64,000 nucleotides of DNA from Cellulophaga baltica. Its GTDB lineage: Bacteria > Bacteroidota > Bacteroidia > Flavobacteriales > Flavobacteriaceae. The position numbers and the translations under genes were made by a program. The notes under the pieces were generated by a model. It was not told the DNA's origin. It did no database searches and saw nothing but the letters and a program-made list of their open reading frames with translations. How positions within the stretch are numbered: position 1 is the first letter of the stretch; every line of letters starts with the position of its first letter. The stretch is taken from positions 124,001 to 188,000 of the forward strand of contig NZ_JAHKQN010000015.1 of assembly GCF_018861125.1 (NCBI RefSeq), read 5' to 3'. Of this stretch, positions 44,127 through 53,321 are shown in pieces.

Positions 44127-44726
44127 ATGGCTTCATACGAACATTTTGAAGAGTATAATATAAAAGTTAAAGAAGAGGTTCAAAATAACTATTCAACAAT
44201 ACTTGATGGTATAGGAGAAGATGTAACAAGAGAAGGTTTAGTAAAAACACCGGAAAGGGCCTCTAAAGCTATGATGTTTTTAACTCAAGGTTACGAGCAA
44301 GATGCTGTTGAAATATTAAAAGGAGCAATGTTTAAAGAAGATTATGATGATATGGTCATCATAAAAGATATTGAGCTTTATTCACTTTGTGAGCACCATA
44401 TGTTGCCGTTTTTTGGTAAAGCGCATGTTGCTTACATACCAAATGGGCATATTGTAGGCCTAAGTAAAATACCACGTGTAGTAGATGTTTTTGCTAGACG
44501 TTTGCAAGTTCAAGAACGTTTGACACATGATATTTTAGAGTGTATTAATAATACTTTAAAGCCTAAAGGTGTTGCCGTGGTTATTGAAGCTTCACACATG
44601 TGCATGATGATGCGCGGTGTGCAAAAGCAAAACTCAGTAACAACAACATCAGGTTTTAGAGGGCAGTTTGAAAAGCAAGAAACTAGAAACGAGTTTTTAA
44701 AATTAATAAGCTCTAGTCTGTCATAA
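44127..44726 (+). CDS. folE: GTP cyclohydrolase I
   Basis: 199 residues. It converts GTP to 7,8-dihydroneopterin triphosphate, the entry to folate and other pterins. Zinc and substrate motifs are visible: [15 protein letters not shown] and the late [11 protein letters not shown] block. Length is typical of the homodecamer-forming enzyme. It stands alone with its own promoter candidate, 63 bases before a small membrane protein gene on the same strand. Confidence 0.95.
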   Translation: MASYEHFEEYNIKVKEEVQNNYSTILDGIGEDVTREGLVKTPERASKAMMFLTQGYEQDAVEILKGAMFKEDYDDMVIIKDIELYSLCEHHMLPFFGKAHVAYIPNGHIVGLSKIPRVVDVFARRLQVQERLTHDILECINNTLKPKGVAVVIEASHMCMMMRGVQKQNSVTTTSGFRGQFEKQETRNEFLKLISSSLS

Positions 44727-44789
44727 TACTAGAACAAATAATTTTTGGCACTCATTTTGATTTAAATTAATAAACCATTAAATTTAAAT

Positions 44790-45092
44790 ATGTCAAAAAT
44801 TAAAGATAAAAAAATACAACACCTGTTATTAGGTATTCTTTTAGATGCCGTTGGTATGCTATCTTTTGTAATACCAGGAATAGGGGAGTTTTCTGATGTA
44901 ATTTGGGCACCAATATCTGCTTGGATTATGACAAGGCTTTACAAAGGTAAAATTGGCCAAGCAGCTGGTATGGTAACTTTTATTGAAGAATTAGTGCCAG
45001 GCCTAGATTTTATACCAACATTTACACTCATGTGGTTTTATACCTATGTATTTAAAAAGTCTGAAATTGAAGATCAACCTATAGAGGTTTAG
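44790..45092 (+). CDS. Small membrane protein
   Basis: 100 residues with two to three hydrophobic segments (about 12-30, 36-50, 75-92) and a charged C-terminus. It contains FIEELVPGLDFIPTFTLMWF. No family is firmly recognised, though similar proteins are common in Bacteroidota. It may be co-transcribed with folE. A shared terminator follows. Confidence 0.7.
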   Translation: MSKIKDKKIQHLLLGILLDAVGMLSFVIPGIGEFSDVIWAPISAWIMTRLYKGKIGQAAGMVTFIEELVPGLDFIPTFTLMWFYTYVFKKSEIEDQPIEV

Positions 45093-45111
45093 TTTCAAGT
45101 TTATATAAAAT

Positions 45112-45146
45112 AAAAGCGGAGATGAATTTTATTCATCTCCGCTTTT
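45112..45146. terminator. Bidirectional terminator between convergent genes
   Basis: Sixteen-base perfect arms (45112-45127 and 45131-45146) around a 3-base loop, with A- and T-rich flanks. It ends the small membrane protein gene and the TonB receptor gene that stops at 45170. Confidence 0.85.
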
Positions 45147-45169
45147 TTATTGTTTTTTACTTTATTCTT

Positions 45170-47389
45170 TTAAAGAGGAACACTCAACCCTAAACTAATG
45201 TTTCTTCCAATATTTGATATGTCATCATACTTTAAACGAGAAAGGTGTGATGCATAATTTTTATTTAAAAGGTTGTTACCTGATATGCGGATGTCCATAG
45301 GAGTATTAAAAATCTCCATTTTGCCACTTATACCAGCACTTAATAAACTATAACCATCTGTTTCGGTTTCATAAGATGCAATTTTATCTTGACTAAAAGT
45401 CGATTTTAAAGTAACAAAAAACTGACTATTTTTTAACCAAGTCTCAGAATTAGTAAATTCAGCTCTTAAGGTATTAGTTATATTCTTTGCTGGAATTAAA
45501 GGTAGATTATCATCGTTTTTCTGTTTACCAGTAACTGTTTGATAACTACTTTCAAAATGCAACCAATCTAATGGATGAGGATGAATATGTATACCAGCTT
45601 CACCACCATATAATTTAGAATCTTCTTGAAGGTATTCATACACTAAATTATCATCTATTTCTTCATCTGTTGGTGAGATGTATATATAGTCATTTATAGA
45701 ATTGTAGAATCCGTTTACAAAAATTTCAAAATGTTCATTTTTATATTCTAGCGCCATATCAGTTTGAATGTTTTGTTCATTATTTAAAGTAAGGTCACCA
45801 ATCTCATAACGGTTTGTACCTTCATGAACACCATTTGAAGTTAATTCAGCTAAATTCGGAGCTCTATAACCAGACGCTACATTTATTCTAGCAACAAAAT
45901 TATCTAAGAAATTAAGTTTGTACCCAATAGCCGCATTAAAGCTGTTGAAATCTCTATCTACTGCACCAATATAATCTTCATCACCTATATCTCCATTCTG
46001 TTCGCCATCAATAGCTCTGTAGTCATAACGAAGCCCAAATTGAATGTCATTGTTCTCATTTAAATGTAAATGAGAAGTACCGTAGAAGCCAATATCATTT
46101 GTAGTCGCATCAGGTATTAATAATTCTTCACCATAATTGGTATTTGTTTGGTTTAAGCCTTGTGCACCAACAATAGTTTCTAAAATACCATATTTAGGTA
46201 AATGATATTGTAAGTTATAGGTAAAAGTATTTAAATTCATGTGCAAAGCAGCACCTTCTTCATCTTCTTCAAATTCCTTTCTAATATTAGAAGTATACCC
46301 CAAAGTAAGATCTAAACTAGATTTTTTTAGCAATAAGGAATTTTTTAAGCTTAATATCTGATTATCAATAGTTTGATGTGGGTCCATCGGATCACGATCA
46401 GTAGTTTGTTCCCCTATTTCTTCCGGAATACCTAAATTAGAATTATTATAATTGTAACGTAGTTCTGTTTTAAAGTTTGTTAACTGATATGCCAACCCTG
46501 TTTTAATATCAAATTCTTTAAATCTAGAGTTGGTCACTCTTTCATCTCCTCCAGTTTTATAATCTACATGCGATGTAACAGCACTGCGTAGTAAAAATTT
46601 TAAATGTTCACCAGATGTTTTAAATCCTGCGTTAGCATTAATACCTAGAGTGTTGGTGTAATAATTTAAATTAACGTCACCTTCAGTATCATTATTTATT
46701 GCAAATTTTTCAGGATTCAGATATAAAACGCCGCCCATAGCATCAGAACCGTAAAGTAAGGAAGCAGGGCCTTTTATAACCTCTACGCTTGATATTCCAG
46801 CATCATTTACCCCTAAACCATGTTCATCACCAAACTGTTGGTTTTCTAATCTTATACCTTGTGTATACACCAAAACCCTGTTAGCGTTTAGACCTCTAAT
46901 TACAGGTTTACCAATACCAATACCGGTAGAAACACTTTCAACCCCTGCAATTTTAGTAATTCCGTCAGCTAGAGTAATCGCTCCTTTATTTTTTAAATCT
47001 GTAATGCTAGCATATTCAACCTTCATCACGTTTTCACTTTGTAATTTGTGAAAAGGTGTAGAAACTATTATTTCTTCCATTTCAATAGCACTTTCATTTA
47101 AAACAGCATCAAAAATAATTTCATCAGAAGTTATAGCTATTGTTTTTGATATGGTTTGGTATCCAATATATGATAATACTACTTTGTACGCTCCTGTTGG
47201 TAAATTAGAAACTTTGTAAACTCCATTTTCATTGGTTACATCTCCTTTTTCTAGTTGAGGGAAATAAACTGAAACTTGCTCTAATGCTTCATTTGTTTTA
47301 GCATCTGTGACAGTACCAGTGACTGAGTTTTGTGAATAAATTGCACTTATAGATAGTATGAAAAGTAATGAAAGAAGTATCTTTTTCAT
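45170..47389 (-). CDS. TonB-dependent receptor, candidate metal uptake
   Basis: 739 residues. A signal peptide and a carboxypeptidase-like regulatory domain (about 22-100) are followed by a plug (about 115-225, with KGPASLLYGSDAMGG) and a beta barrel ending in SVPL. The barrel holds a His/Pro-rich strand, IHIHPHPLDW, of the type seen in metal (zinc/heme) receptors. No STN domain is present, so it is not coupled to a sigma factor. A small His/Cys-containing exported protein gene lies directly upstream on the same strand. Together these suggest divalent metal or metal-chelate import. This is inference. Confidence 0.88.
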   Translation of the reverse strand: MKKILLSLLFILSISAIYSQNSVTGTVTDAKTNEALEQVSVYFPQLEKGDVTNENGVYKVSNLPTGAYKVVLSYIGYQTISKTIAITSDEIIFDAVLNESAIEMEEIIVSTPFHKLQSENVMKVEYASITDLKNKGAITLADGITKIAGVESVSTGIGIGKPVIRGLNANRVLVYTQGIRLENQQFGDEHGLGVNDAGISSVEVIKGPASLLYGSDAMGGVLYLNPEKFAINNDTEGDVNLNYYTNTLGINANAGFKTSGEHLKFLLRSAVTSHVDYKTGGDERVTNSRFKEFDIKTGLAYQLTNFKTELRYNYNNSNLGIPEEIGEQTTDRDPMDPHQTIDNQILSLKNSLLLKKSSLDLTLGYTSNIRKEFEEDEEGAALHMNLNTFTYNLQYHLPKYGILETIVGAQGLNQTNTNYGEELLIPDATTNDIGFYGTSHLHLNENNDIQFGLRYDYRAIDGEQNGDIGDEDYIGAVDRDFNSFNAAIGYKLNFLDNFVARINVASGYRAPNLAELTSNGVHEGTNRYEIGDLTLNNEQNIQTDMALEYKNEHFEIFVNGFYNSINDYIYISPTDEEIDDNLVYEYLQEDSKLYGGEAGIHIHPHPLDWLHFESSYQTVTGKQKNDDNLPLIPAKNITNTLRAEFTNSETWLKNSQFFVTLKSTFSQDKIASYETETDGYSLLSAGISGKMEIFNTPMDIRISGNNLLNKNYASHLSRLKYDDISNIGRNISLGLSVPL

Positions 47390-47491
47390 TGTATTTTTAT
47401 TTTTAATAATGGCTTAAACTTTATAAAAGATTATAGCTCAAATAAATATTTATTATTTTTCATGGTCTTATAAACAGATGATTATTTGTTG

Positions 47492-47824
47492 TTAAGAAAT
47501 TGAAGGGGGCCCTCTAAGAGAAAAGTGTAATTTTTGAAATTTACTTATTTGAATATATAAGTTTTTATGTATTTTAAAATTTGAATACATAAAAGTGAAG
47601 CTGTAGTCTATTGTTTCCGGAAATGTAAAAGGATTAATATCGTAATGTTTAAAATTACAATTTAATTCTACCTGATGAACATGGACTTTGTTTTTTTGAG
47701 TACAAACAATTTCTTGGTGTTCAAATAATGCGTGATAAGATTTAATGATACTCGGCATCGCTAATGCAGTAAGTAAAATACAAACAGTAAAAGAAAGAAG
47801 AGAGTTCTTTGTATGTACTTTCAT
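47492..47824 (-). CDS. Small exported His/Cys-containing protein upstream of the receptor
   Basis: About 110 residues using ATG 47824 (an in-frame ATG at 47851 would add nine residues before the signal). A hydrophobic signal-like segment (about 9-28) is followed by potential metal ligands: HALFEHQEIVC, KVHVHQVELNC and NFKHYD, giving several His and two Cys in a short stretch. No family is recognised. Its position before the TonB receptor suggests a periplasmic metal-binding or sensing partner. The hypothesis is based on composition and neighbourhood only. Confidence 0.65.
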   Translation of the reverse strand: MKVHTKNSLLSFTVCILLTALAMPSIIKSYHALFEHQEIVCTQKNKVHVHQVELNCNFKHYDINPFTFPETIDYSFTFMYSNFKIHKNLYIQISKFQKLHFSLRGPPSIS

Positions 47825-47901
47825 GTTACAAAGAAATGAAACCCTTATCAATTGGTGTGTTAAGAAATATATAAGGTTATTTTAAAACGGAATAATAATT
47901 T

Positions 47902-48219
47902 CTATTTGAATAAAAAACCTAAACCGAATCTGCTCAGCATTTTCTTTTCAAAATTCCAGAAGAAATTAAATTGCCCAAACAACCAGCCAAATGCGACTAG
48001 TAATACTTGATAAATAGGGAAAATAATAAGAATTCGAACAGTCCAATATAAAACAGAAAAATACCAATCATCAGCAAAAATCTCTCTTGTAAAACCTATG
48101 TAATCTAAAAAAGGTCTTGCAATTTTTAATGAAGATGAGCCTGTAAGCGCAAAAACAATTAGTATCATAACAATGGAGAAATTTGATTCTATTCCCCAGC
48201 GTTGTTTTAATTTTTCCAT
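47902..48219 (-). CDS. DUF6787-like small membrane protein
   Basis: 105 residues. The opening MEKLKQRWGIESNF and three hydrophobic segments fit a DUF6787-type family that I recall only loosely. The C-terminus is basic. The function is unknown. It lies 29 bases after the DUF6146-like gene on the same strand and 50 bases upstream of the small His/Cys protein gene's start. Confidence 0.6.
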   Translation of the reverse strand: MEKLKQRWGIESNFSIVMILIVFALTGSSSLKIARPFLDYIGFTREIFADDWYFSVLYWTVRILIIFPIYQVLLVAFGWLFGQFNFFWNFEKKMLSRFGLGFLFK

Positions 48220-48248
48220 ATCATAGTTTATATTTTACAAATATACTA

Positions 48249-48707
48249 TTAAATGCGTGGTATAAAAGTGCCTAAACGTTGATTGTATTTTCTTTGGAAG
48301 TAGATAAAATAGTTGTAAAGTTTATAATTTACCTCGTAACCATAGTCAATTCCTTGGCTGTAATTTATTCGCATTTCATATAAGTTAGGGTCGTATCTAT
48401 TAAATTGTAAAACTCTTTGATTCCACTCGGTTACCCAAATTGCATTTCTATTTTCTAAATAGCTTTGTGTGTAATACCCTTGAGAGTGAGCAACACTTTG
48501 TAGCCAGAAATTAAAACCAGGTTCAATTATGATTATTTCATACTCACTTTCTTCATCATTAATTGTAATCGTATCACCTTCAGTTTTAGTAAAAGCTTCT
48601 TTTTCAGTATCGTTTATGCTAATAGCAGTTTTACTTGTATTGCAACTGTACGCTAAACTAGCTATTAGTATTAATGCGGTAATGACCTGTAAAATTCTTT
48701 TTTTCAT
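48249..48707 (-). CDS. DUF6146-like lipoprotein
   Basis: 152 residues from ATG 48707 (an upstream ATG at 48737 would spoil the signal). The lipobox is LAYSC. The body contains EYEIIIIEPGFNFWL, GYYTQSYLE and NYFIYFQRKYNQR, a pattern I associate with the DUF6146 family of exported Bacteroidota proteins. The function is unknown. It follows the DUF937 gene on the minus strand. Confidence 0.68.
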   Translation of the reverse strand: MKKRILQVITALILIASLAYSCNTSKTAISINDTEKEAFTKTEGDTITINDEESEYEIIIIEPGFNFWLQSVAHSQGYYTQSYLENRNAIWVTEWNQRVLQFNRYDPNLYEMRINYSQGIDYGYEVNYKLYNYFIYFQRKYNQRLGTFIPRI

Positions 48708-48778
48708 AATTATTAAGATACAAAAAAAGCCAAACATAAGTTCGGCCTTTATAAATTGTATAATGAAGAATAATAATA

Positions 48779-49426
48779 TTATTTTCCGAATAAACCACCA
48801 AGTAAGCCACCTAAGCCACTTTTTTGTTGTGTTCCTCCACTATTCATAACCATCCCAGCTACGTCATCTAAAATACTGCCATCACCATCAGAATCTAAGA
48901 AAGATTCAATTAATGATTGTTGTTTACCAGCATTGCTTCCGCCACCTAATAAACCACCAAGAACGTCACCAATACCATTTGCACTAGTTACATTTTGATC
49001 TTGTGTTTGTTTAGATAAAAGTCCCATTAAAATAGGAGCAGCTACTTTTAAAATTGTACCAACAGAACCAGCATCAACTCCAGTTTTTTGACTTAAAGCA
49101 TTTTCTACTTGAGCTTGTTTTCCGCCAAGTACATGGCCTAATATTCCGGCACCATCACTCATTACAGAGTCATCAACACCGCCACTAAATAATCCACCAA
49201 GATTACTTAATATATTTCCATCGTGTTTTCCACTTGTTAAAGCTCCCATTAAGCCTGCAGCACCTTCAGGTGTTGAGGCATTCTTTTTCATTGCACCCAT
49301 TAATAACGGCATAGCCATAGTTAATACGCTTGCAGTTTTGTCTTGTGGTTCATTTGCTTGACCTGCAACACCACTAATAATTTGTTGCCCTATAGGCCCG
49401 CTTAATAAATCTAATATTCCTGACAT
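48779..49426 (-). CDS. DUF937 domain-containing protein
   Basis: 215 residues rich in Gly, Leu, Ser and Ala. The pattern MSGILDLLSGPIGQQII and a repeated helical ILKVAAPILMGLLSKQ fit DUF937 (also called YidB-like). It ends with a Gly-rich KSGLGGLLGGLFGK tail. No signal peptide is seen. The function is unknown. It follows serA by 68 bases on the same strand. Confidence 0.8.
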   Translation of the reverse strand: MSGILDLLSGPIGQQIISGVAGQANEPQDKTASVLTMAMPLLMGAMKKNASTPEGAAGLMGALTSGKHDGNILSNLGGLFSGGVDDSVMSDGAGILGHVLGGKQAQVENALSQKTGVDAGSVGTILKVAAPILMGLLSKQTQDQNVTSANGIGDVLGGLLGGGSNAGKQQSLIESFLDSDGDGSILDDVAGMVMNSGGTQQKSGLGGLLGGLFGK

Positions 49427-49494
49427 TTTTATAGTTTTGGTTTAATATTTTGTTCAATTTACAAAAAAGTTACTAATCATTGAAAAAAAGTCAT

Positions 49495-50445
49495 TTATTT
49501 TAGAAGATTGGTAATTTTAGAGGCTAATTCTAATCCAATTCTACTTTGAGCTTCTTGTGTAGCTCCACCAATATGTGGTGTTAATGATATATCTGGGTGC
49601 ATTAAAATTGGAATCTCTGGTTTTGGTTCAGATTCAAATACATCTAAACCTGCAAAAGATACTTTTCTTTGTTTTAAAGCATCAACTAAAGCAACTTCAT
49701 CTAAAGCACCACCACGAGATGTGTTGATGATACCAACGCCATCTTTCATGCTATTAAATTCACTTTTGCCAATAACGTAAGCAGTTTGTTTAGGCGTATG
49801 AATTGTAATAAAATCAGAAGTTTTTAATAATTCTTCTTTCGGAGTATTGCTTAAATTGAAGGAAACTTCTTGTCCGTCAAAAAATGGAATAGAAACAGTC
49901 ATCTTTTCAACTTCAGTATCGTGATATATAACTTTCATACCCACACCTAGTGCAATTTTAGCTGTAGCTTGTCCAATTTTACCAAAACCAATAATACCTA
50001 AGGTTTTTCCTTTTAATTCAGAACCCTTAGCGTAACTTTTCTTTAGCTCTTTAAATTTACTATCACCATCTAATGGCATATTTCTGTTCGAATCATATAA
50101 ATAACGAACACCACCATATAAATGTGCGAATACTAACTCAGCAACAGAAGCAGAGGAAGCTTCAGGGGTATTTATGACATGAATACCTTTCTTTTCAGCA
50201 TAAGCAACATCAATATTATCTAAACCAACGCCACCACGACCTATTAATTTTAAATTAGGACATTCATCAATTATATCTTTTTGAACTTGTGTAGCGCTAC
50301 GTACTAAAAGAACTTCAATATTTCGAGTATTTATATAGCTTATCAGTTGCTCTTGAGCAACATTTACAGTTAGTACTTCAAAACCATTTGCCTTTAAGGC
50401 TTCAACACCTTCTTGGGCAATTCCATCATTTGCTAATATTCTCAT
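49495..50445 (-). CDS. serA: D-2-hydroxyacid dehydrogenase (phosphoglycerate dehydrogenase type)
   Basis: 316 residues of the short form without an ACT domain. The NAD-binding motif GFGKIGQAT and the active-site region with RGGALDE and His in PHIGG are present. It would convert 3-phosphoglycerate to 3-phosphohydroxypyruvate, the first step of serine synthesis. The gene for the next enzyme, SerC, lies directly upstream, which makes this assignment stronger than the fold alone. The lack of ACT suggests no classical serine feedback. A strong hairpin separates the two genes. Confidence 0.88.
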   Translation of the reverse strand: MRILANDGIAQEGVEALKANGFEVLTVNVAQEQLISYINTRNIEVLLVRSATQVQKDIIDECPNLKLIGRGGVGLDNIDVAYAEKKGIHVINTPEASSASVAELVFAHLYGGVRYLYDSNRNMPLDGDSKFKELKKSYAKGSELKGKTLGIIGFGKIGQATAKIALGVGMKVIYHDTEVEKMTVSIPFFDGQEVSFNLSNTPKEELLKTSDFITIHTPKQTAYVIGKSEFNSMKDGVGIINTSRGGALDEVALVDALKQRKVSFAGLDVFESEPKPEIPILMHPDISLTPHIGGATQEAQSRIGLELASKITNLLK

Positions 50446-50474
50446 TTTAAAACTAGATATTTATTTAAAATATA

Positions 50475-50511
50475 AAATGCCAAGTTCTAAATAATATAGA
50501 ACTTGGCATTT
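50475..50511 (-). terminator. Hairpin between serC and serA
   Basis: On the minus strand, 15-base perfect arms (50497-50511 and 50475-50489) enclose a 7-base loop and are followed by T-rich sequence. It ends 30 bases before the serA start, so it may be a partial terminator that reduces serA expression relative to serC. Confidence 0.65.
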
Positions 50512-50525
50512 ATAAAAAATTGAAA

Positions 50526-51590
50526 TTATGCTTTTCTTTCCATTTCACTCATTACATCTACTAAAACACCTACGCTCTCAAGAGACATAGCGTTATACAT
50601 AGACGCTCTATAACCACCAATTGATCTGTGACCGTTAATGCCACTAACACCAGCTTCTTTCCACATAGCATCAAAAGTATCTTTTAATTTTTCATCAGTT
50701 AAAGTGAAGGTAGCATTCATTGTAGATCTGTCTTCTTCTTTAGCGTATCCTTTAAACACGGGGTTTAAATCTATTTCAGAATATAATAATTGCGCTTTCT
50801 TATTATTAAGTTCTTCAATTACAGAAATTCCGCCTAAACCTTTAAGCCATTCTAAATTTAACATTGTAGTGTATACAGGAAAAACAGCAGGAGTATTAAA
50901 CATACTCTCTTTTGCTATTTGTATTTGGTAATCAAGTATAGAAGGTATTTTTCTAGTTACTTTACCTAAAATATCTTCTTTTATAATTACTAATTGTGTA
51001 CCTGAAGGACCCATGTTTTTTTGTGCTCCTGCATATATTAAATCAAACTGAGAAAAATCTAATTGTCTTGAGAAAATATCAGAACTCATATCACAAACTA
51101 ACGGAATGTTCACTTTAGGGAACGTTTTCATTTGAGTTCCGTAAATTGTATTGTTAGAGGTAATGTGTAAATAATCTAAATCATTAGGTACGCCAAACAT
51201 TTTAGGAATGTGATTAAAACCTTCCTCTTTAGATGACGCTACTTCAACCACTTCTCCGAATAATTTTGCTTCTTTAATTGCATTATTACTCCAAGTACCT
51301 GTATTTAAATAGCCTGCTTTTGTTTCTAAAAGATTGTATGCAACTCTAATGAATTCCATACTTGCGCCCCCTGTTAAAAATAAGGCTTTATATCCTTTAT
51401 CCTCAAGGTCTAAAATTTCTAAAGCTAAAGCTCTAGCATTCTCTATAACTTCTACAAATTCTTTGCTTCTGTGCGACATCTCTATTAAAGATAATCCAGA
51501 GCCATTAAAATCTTGTACGGCTTCAGAAGCTTTTAGTAAAACTTCTTGTGGTAAAATACATGGACCTGCGCTAAAATTGTGCTTTTTCAT
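50526..51590 (-). CDS. serC: 3-phosphoserine/phosphohydroxythreonine aminotransferase
   Basis: 354 residues, PLP-dependent fold type I. The Lys in GAQKNMGPSG is the cofactor-binding lysine. The start HNFSAGPCILP and the end RSIGGYRASMYNA are family hallmarks. It makes O-phospho-L-serine from 3-phosphohydroxypyruvate with glutamate. Because the candidate cysteate synthase elsewhere in the window may also use phosphoserine, this pathway could feed it. It lies between serA and the acyl-CoA reductase gene on the same strand. Confidence 0.95.
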   Translation of the reverse strand: MKKHNFSAGPCILPQEVLLKASEAVQDFNGSGLSLIEMSHRSKEFVEVIENARALALEILDLEDKGYKALFLTGGASMEFIRVAYNLLETKAGYLNTGTWSNNAIKEAKLFGEVVEVASSKEEGFNHIPKMFGVPNDLDYLHITSNNTIYGTQMKTFPKVNIPLVCDMSSDIFSRQLDFSQFDLIYAGAQKNMGPSGTQLVIIKEDILGKVTRKIPSILDYQIQIAKESMFNTPAVFPVYTTMLNLEWLKGLGGISVIEELNNKKAQLLYSEIDLNPVFKGYAKEEDRSTMNATFTLTDEKLKDTFDAMWKEAGVSGINGHRSIGGYRASMYNAMSLESVGVLVDVMSEMERKA

Positions 51591-51663
51591 TTTTGTAGTA
51601 TTATTTTTAAGCTTGCAAAGGTCTTAAAAATATAGCTGATTAAATAATAAATACGCTAAAAAT

Positions 51664-52731
51664 CTATGAGTTTGTTAACAAGAAGCTAATTGTATCAACA
51701 TTATCAGCATAATCACTGATGTTTGGTTTTTGAGTTTTGCCAAATTTCACTTCATAATCAAAAACCCCTTTAGATACCACGCATTGAATTTTGTTTTTGT
51801 CATTATCGAGTTTATTTTTAACACTATCAATCGAATCATATTTTTCGTAAAATAACGAGGCAATAGGCGAGGCGTAACTTTCGTCTTCTTTTAGTATTAA
51901 AAAACCATTATCTAGCAGCTTAAATTCACTCATTAAGTATACTGCTTTATTGTAATCGTAATTATTGGCATATTTAATTTGCTCTACTATAGGGCTAAAT
52001 TTGAATATGGCTTTAAAAAAAGCATCAAAATCATAATCTTGTGGAACTAATAATTTAGAAACACTACGGCAGCCTAAACCGTAGTATTGAAAAATATCTT
52101 CCCCTAAAGCGGTAAGCTCTTCTTCCGTTTCATTACCTGTTAAAACAGCTACAGAATTCCTGTTTTTTCTTATAATATGAGGTTTGTTTTTAAAATAATG
52201 CTCAAAATAGCGTGCAGTATTGTTACTTCCGGTAGCTATAACTAAATCAAAATCAGATAATCTATTGTCTTCAAAAGCGATAGCATCTTTTAAAGTGGGT
52301 TCAATATCAATTAATACTTTAGCAACAAAGGGTAATAATATATTATCATTAGAAGATAGTTTTACAATAGCTTTGTGTCCTGTTATCAAAACTGATAGAA
52401 AATCATGAAACCCTACTAAAGGAATATTACCCGCCATGATTAAAGCAACTGTTTTAGACTCTATTAAATTAGTTAATTTATAGTTTGCTAACCAACTTTC
52501 TAAATTACCTTTTTTTAATTCTTTAGACCAACTTTTGATGCTAAACAAAATGTTTTCGCGATTAAACCATCCATTTTTATGTTTTGCTAAAGCTATTTTA
52601 TCATCAAAAGCCGTAAATAAATCCGATGAAGTTTCAGGAGTTTTCCCATCATTGTTAGCATAAACACAATATTCTTTGAAAAAAGTACCAAGTTTAACAA
52701 AAGCTTCTTTTCTTGTCGTAAGGTCTGTCAT
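51664..52731 (-). CDS. Acyl-CoA reductase (LuxC family)
   Basis: 355 residues, shorter than luminous-bacteria LuxC (about 480). The RKNRNSVAVL region and a Cys in GLGCRSVSKLL match the aldehyde dehydrogenase-like fold with the acyl-thioester cysteine. LuxC enzymes reduce long-chain acyl groups to aldehydes with NADPH. No LuxD, LuxE or luciferase genes lie nearby. The role may be fatty aldehyde or wax and plasmalogen-like lipid metabolism. It is divergent from a ferredoxin gene. Confidence 0.85.
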   Translation of the reverse strand: MTDLTTRKEAFVKLGTFFKEYCVYANNDGKTPETSSDLFTAFDDKIALAKHKNGWFNRENILFSIKSWSKELKKGNLESWLANYKLTNLIESKTVALIMAGNIPLVGFHDFLSVLITGHKAIVKLSSNDNILLPFVAKVLIDIEPTLKDAIAFEDNRLSDFDLVIATGSNNTARYFEHYFKNKPHIIRKNRNSVAVLTGNETEEELTALGEDIFQYYGLGCRSVSKLLVPQDYDFDAFFKAIFKFSPIVEQIKYANNYDYNKAVYLMSEFKLLDNGFLILKEDESYASPIASLFYEKYDSIDSVKNKLDNDKNKIQCVVSKGVFDYEVKFGKTQKPNISDYADNVDTISFLLTNS

Positions 52732-52759
52732 TATATTTGTATAGGATTGTATTAGGTTT

Positions 52760-52767
52760 TACCTTTG
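52760..52767 (+). promoter_or_regulatory. Candidate -7 element of the ferredoxin gene
   Basis: TACCTTTG matches TAnnTTTG. A TTG at 52737-52739 lies 20 bases upstream, a suitable -33 spacing, and is itself part of a second TAnnTTTG match. It ends 48 bases before the ATG at 52816. Confidence 0.48.
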
Positions 52768-52815
52768 CAAAAGTATTGATACTGAAATTAATTCAGCATA
52801 AAAGAAAAGAAAATT

Positions 52816-53169
52816 ATGGCAATTATAATAACTGATGAATGTATAAACTGTGGAGCTTGTGAACCAGAGTGTCCAAATACTGCAATATATGAAGGTGCCG
52901 ATGAGTGGAGATATAGTGATGGTACGTCATTAAACGGTAGTGTTGTTTTACCTGATGGTAAAGAAGTTGATGCTGATGATGTTCAAGAGCCTATTAGTGA
53001 TGAGGTGTATTATATTTCTCCTGATAAATGTACAGAATGTATGGGATTCCATGAAGAGCCTCAATGTGCTGCTGTGTGTCCTGTAGATTGTTGTGTGCCT
53101 GATGATGATCACGTAGAAACGGAAGATGAGCTATTAGCTAAACAAAAATTTATGCACCCTAACGGATAG
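52816..53169 (+). CDS. 2x[4Fe-4S] ferredoxin
   Basis: 117 residues. The first cluster motif is [12 protein letters not shown] near the N-terminus. The second begins [18 protein letters not shown] with a longer spacer, as in the Bacteroidota dicluster ferredoxins, and ends with extra cysteines (DCC). It carries low-potential electrons. The divergent acyl-CoA reductase gene is a conserved neighbour in this group as far as I recall, suggesting a link to reductive lipid metabolism, but the electron partner is not shown. Confidence 0.92.
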   Translation: MAIIITDECINCGACEPECPNTAIYEGADEWRYSDGTSLNGSVVLPDGKEVDADDVQEPISDEVYYISPDKCTECMGFHEEPQCAAVCPVDCCVPDDDHVETEDELLAKQKFMHPNG

Positions 53170-53187
53170 TATAGAAATAATTTTATA

Positions 53188-53221
53188 AAAAAACCCGAAC
53201 CATTATTGGTTCGGGTTTTTT
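53188..53221 (+). terminator. Terminator after the ferredoxin gene
   Basis: Fifteen-base arms (53188-53202 and 53207-53221) pair perfectly around TTAT, with an A tract before and a T run within the right arm. It is a strong intrinsic terminator. Confidence 0.85.
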
Positions 53222-53278
53222 GTTGCATTGATGTTGTTTAACATCGTATTTCTAAGTTAATAGCATTAAAAATATAAG

Positions 53279-53309
53279 AAAGCTACCTAAAAGTGTGTTA
53301 GGTAGCTTT
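53279..53309 (-). terminator. Terminator after the large TonB receptor gene
   Basis: AAAGCTACCTAA (53279-53290) and TTAGGTAGCTTT (53298-53309) pair perfectly around a 7-base loop. On the minus strand the stem is followed by T-rich sequence. It lies 13 bases after the stop codon at 53322. Confidence 0.72.
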
Positions 53310-53321
53310 CAAAGCAACTAA

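Noticed and set aside
47390-47491. Riboswitch before the TonB receptor gene
   Set aside because: I looked for conserved cobalamin or similar elements and saw no convincing stem and box pattern.
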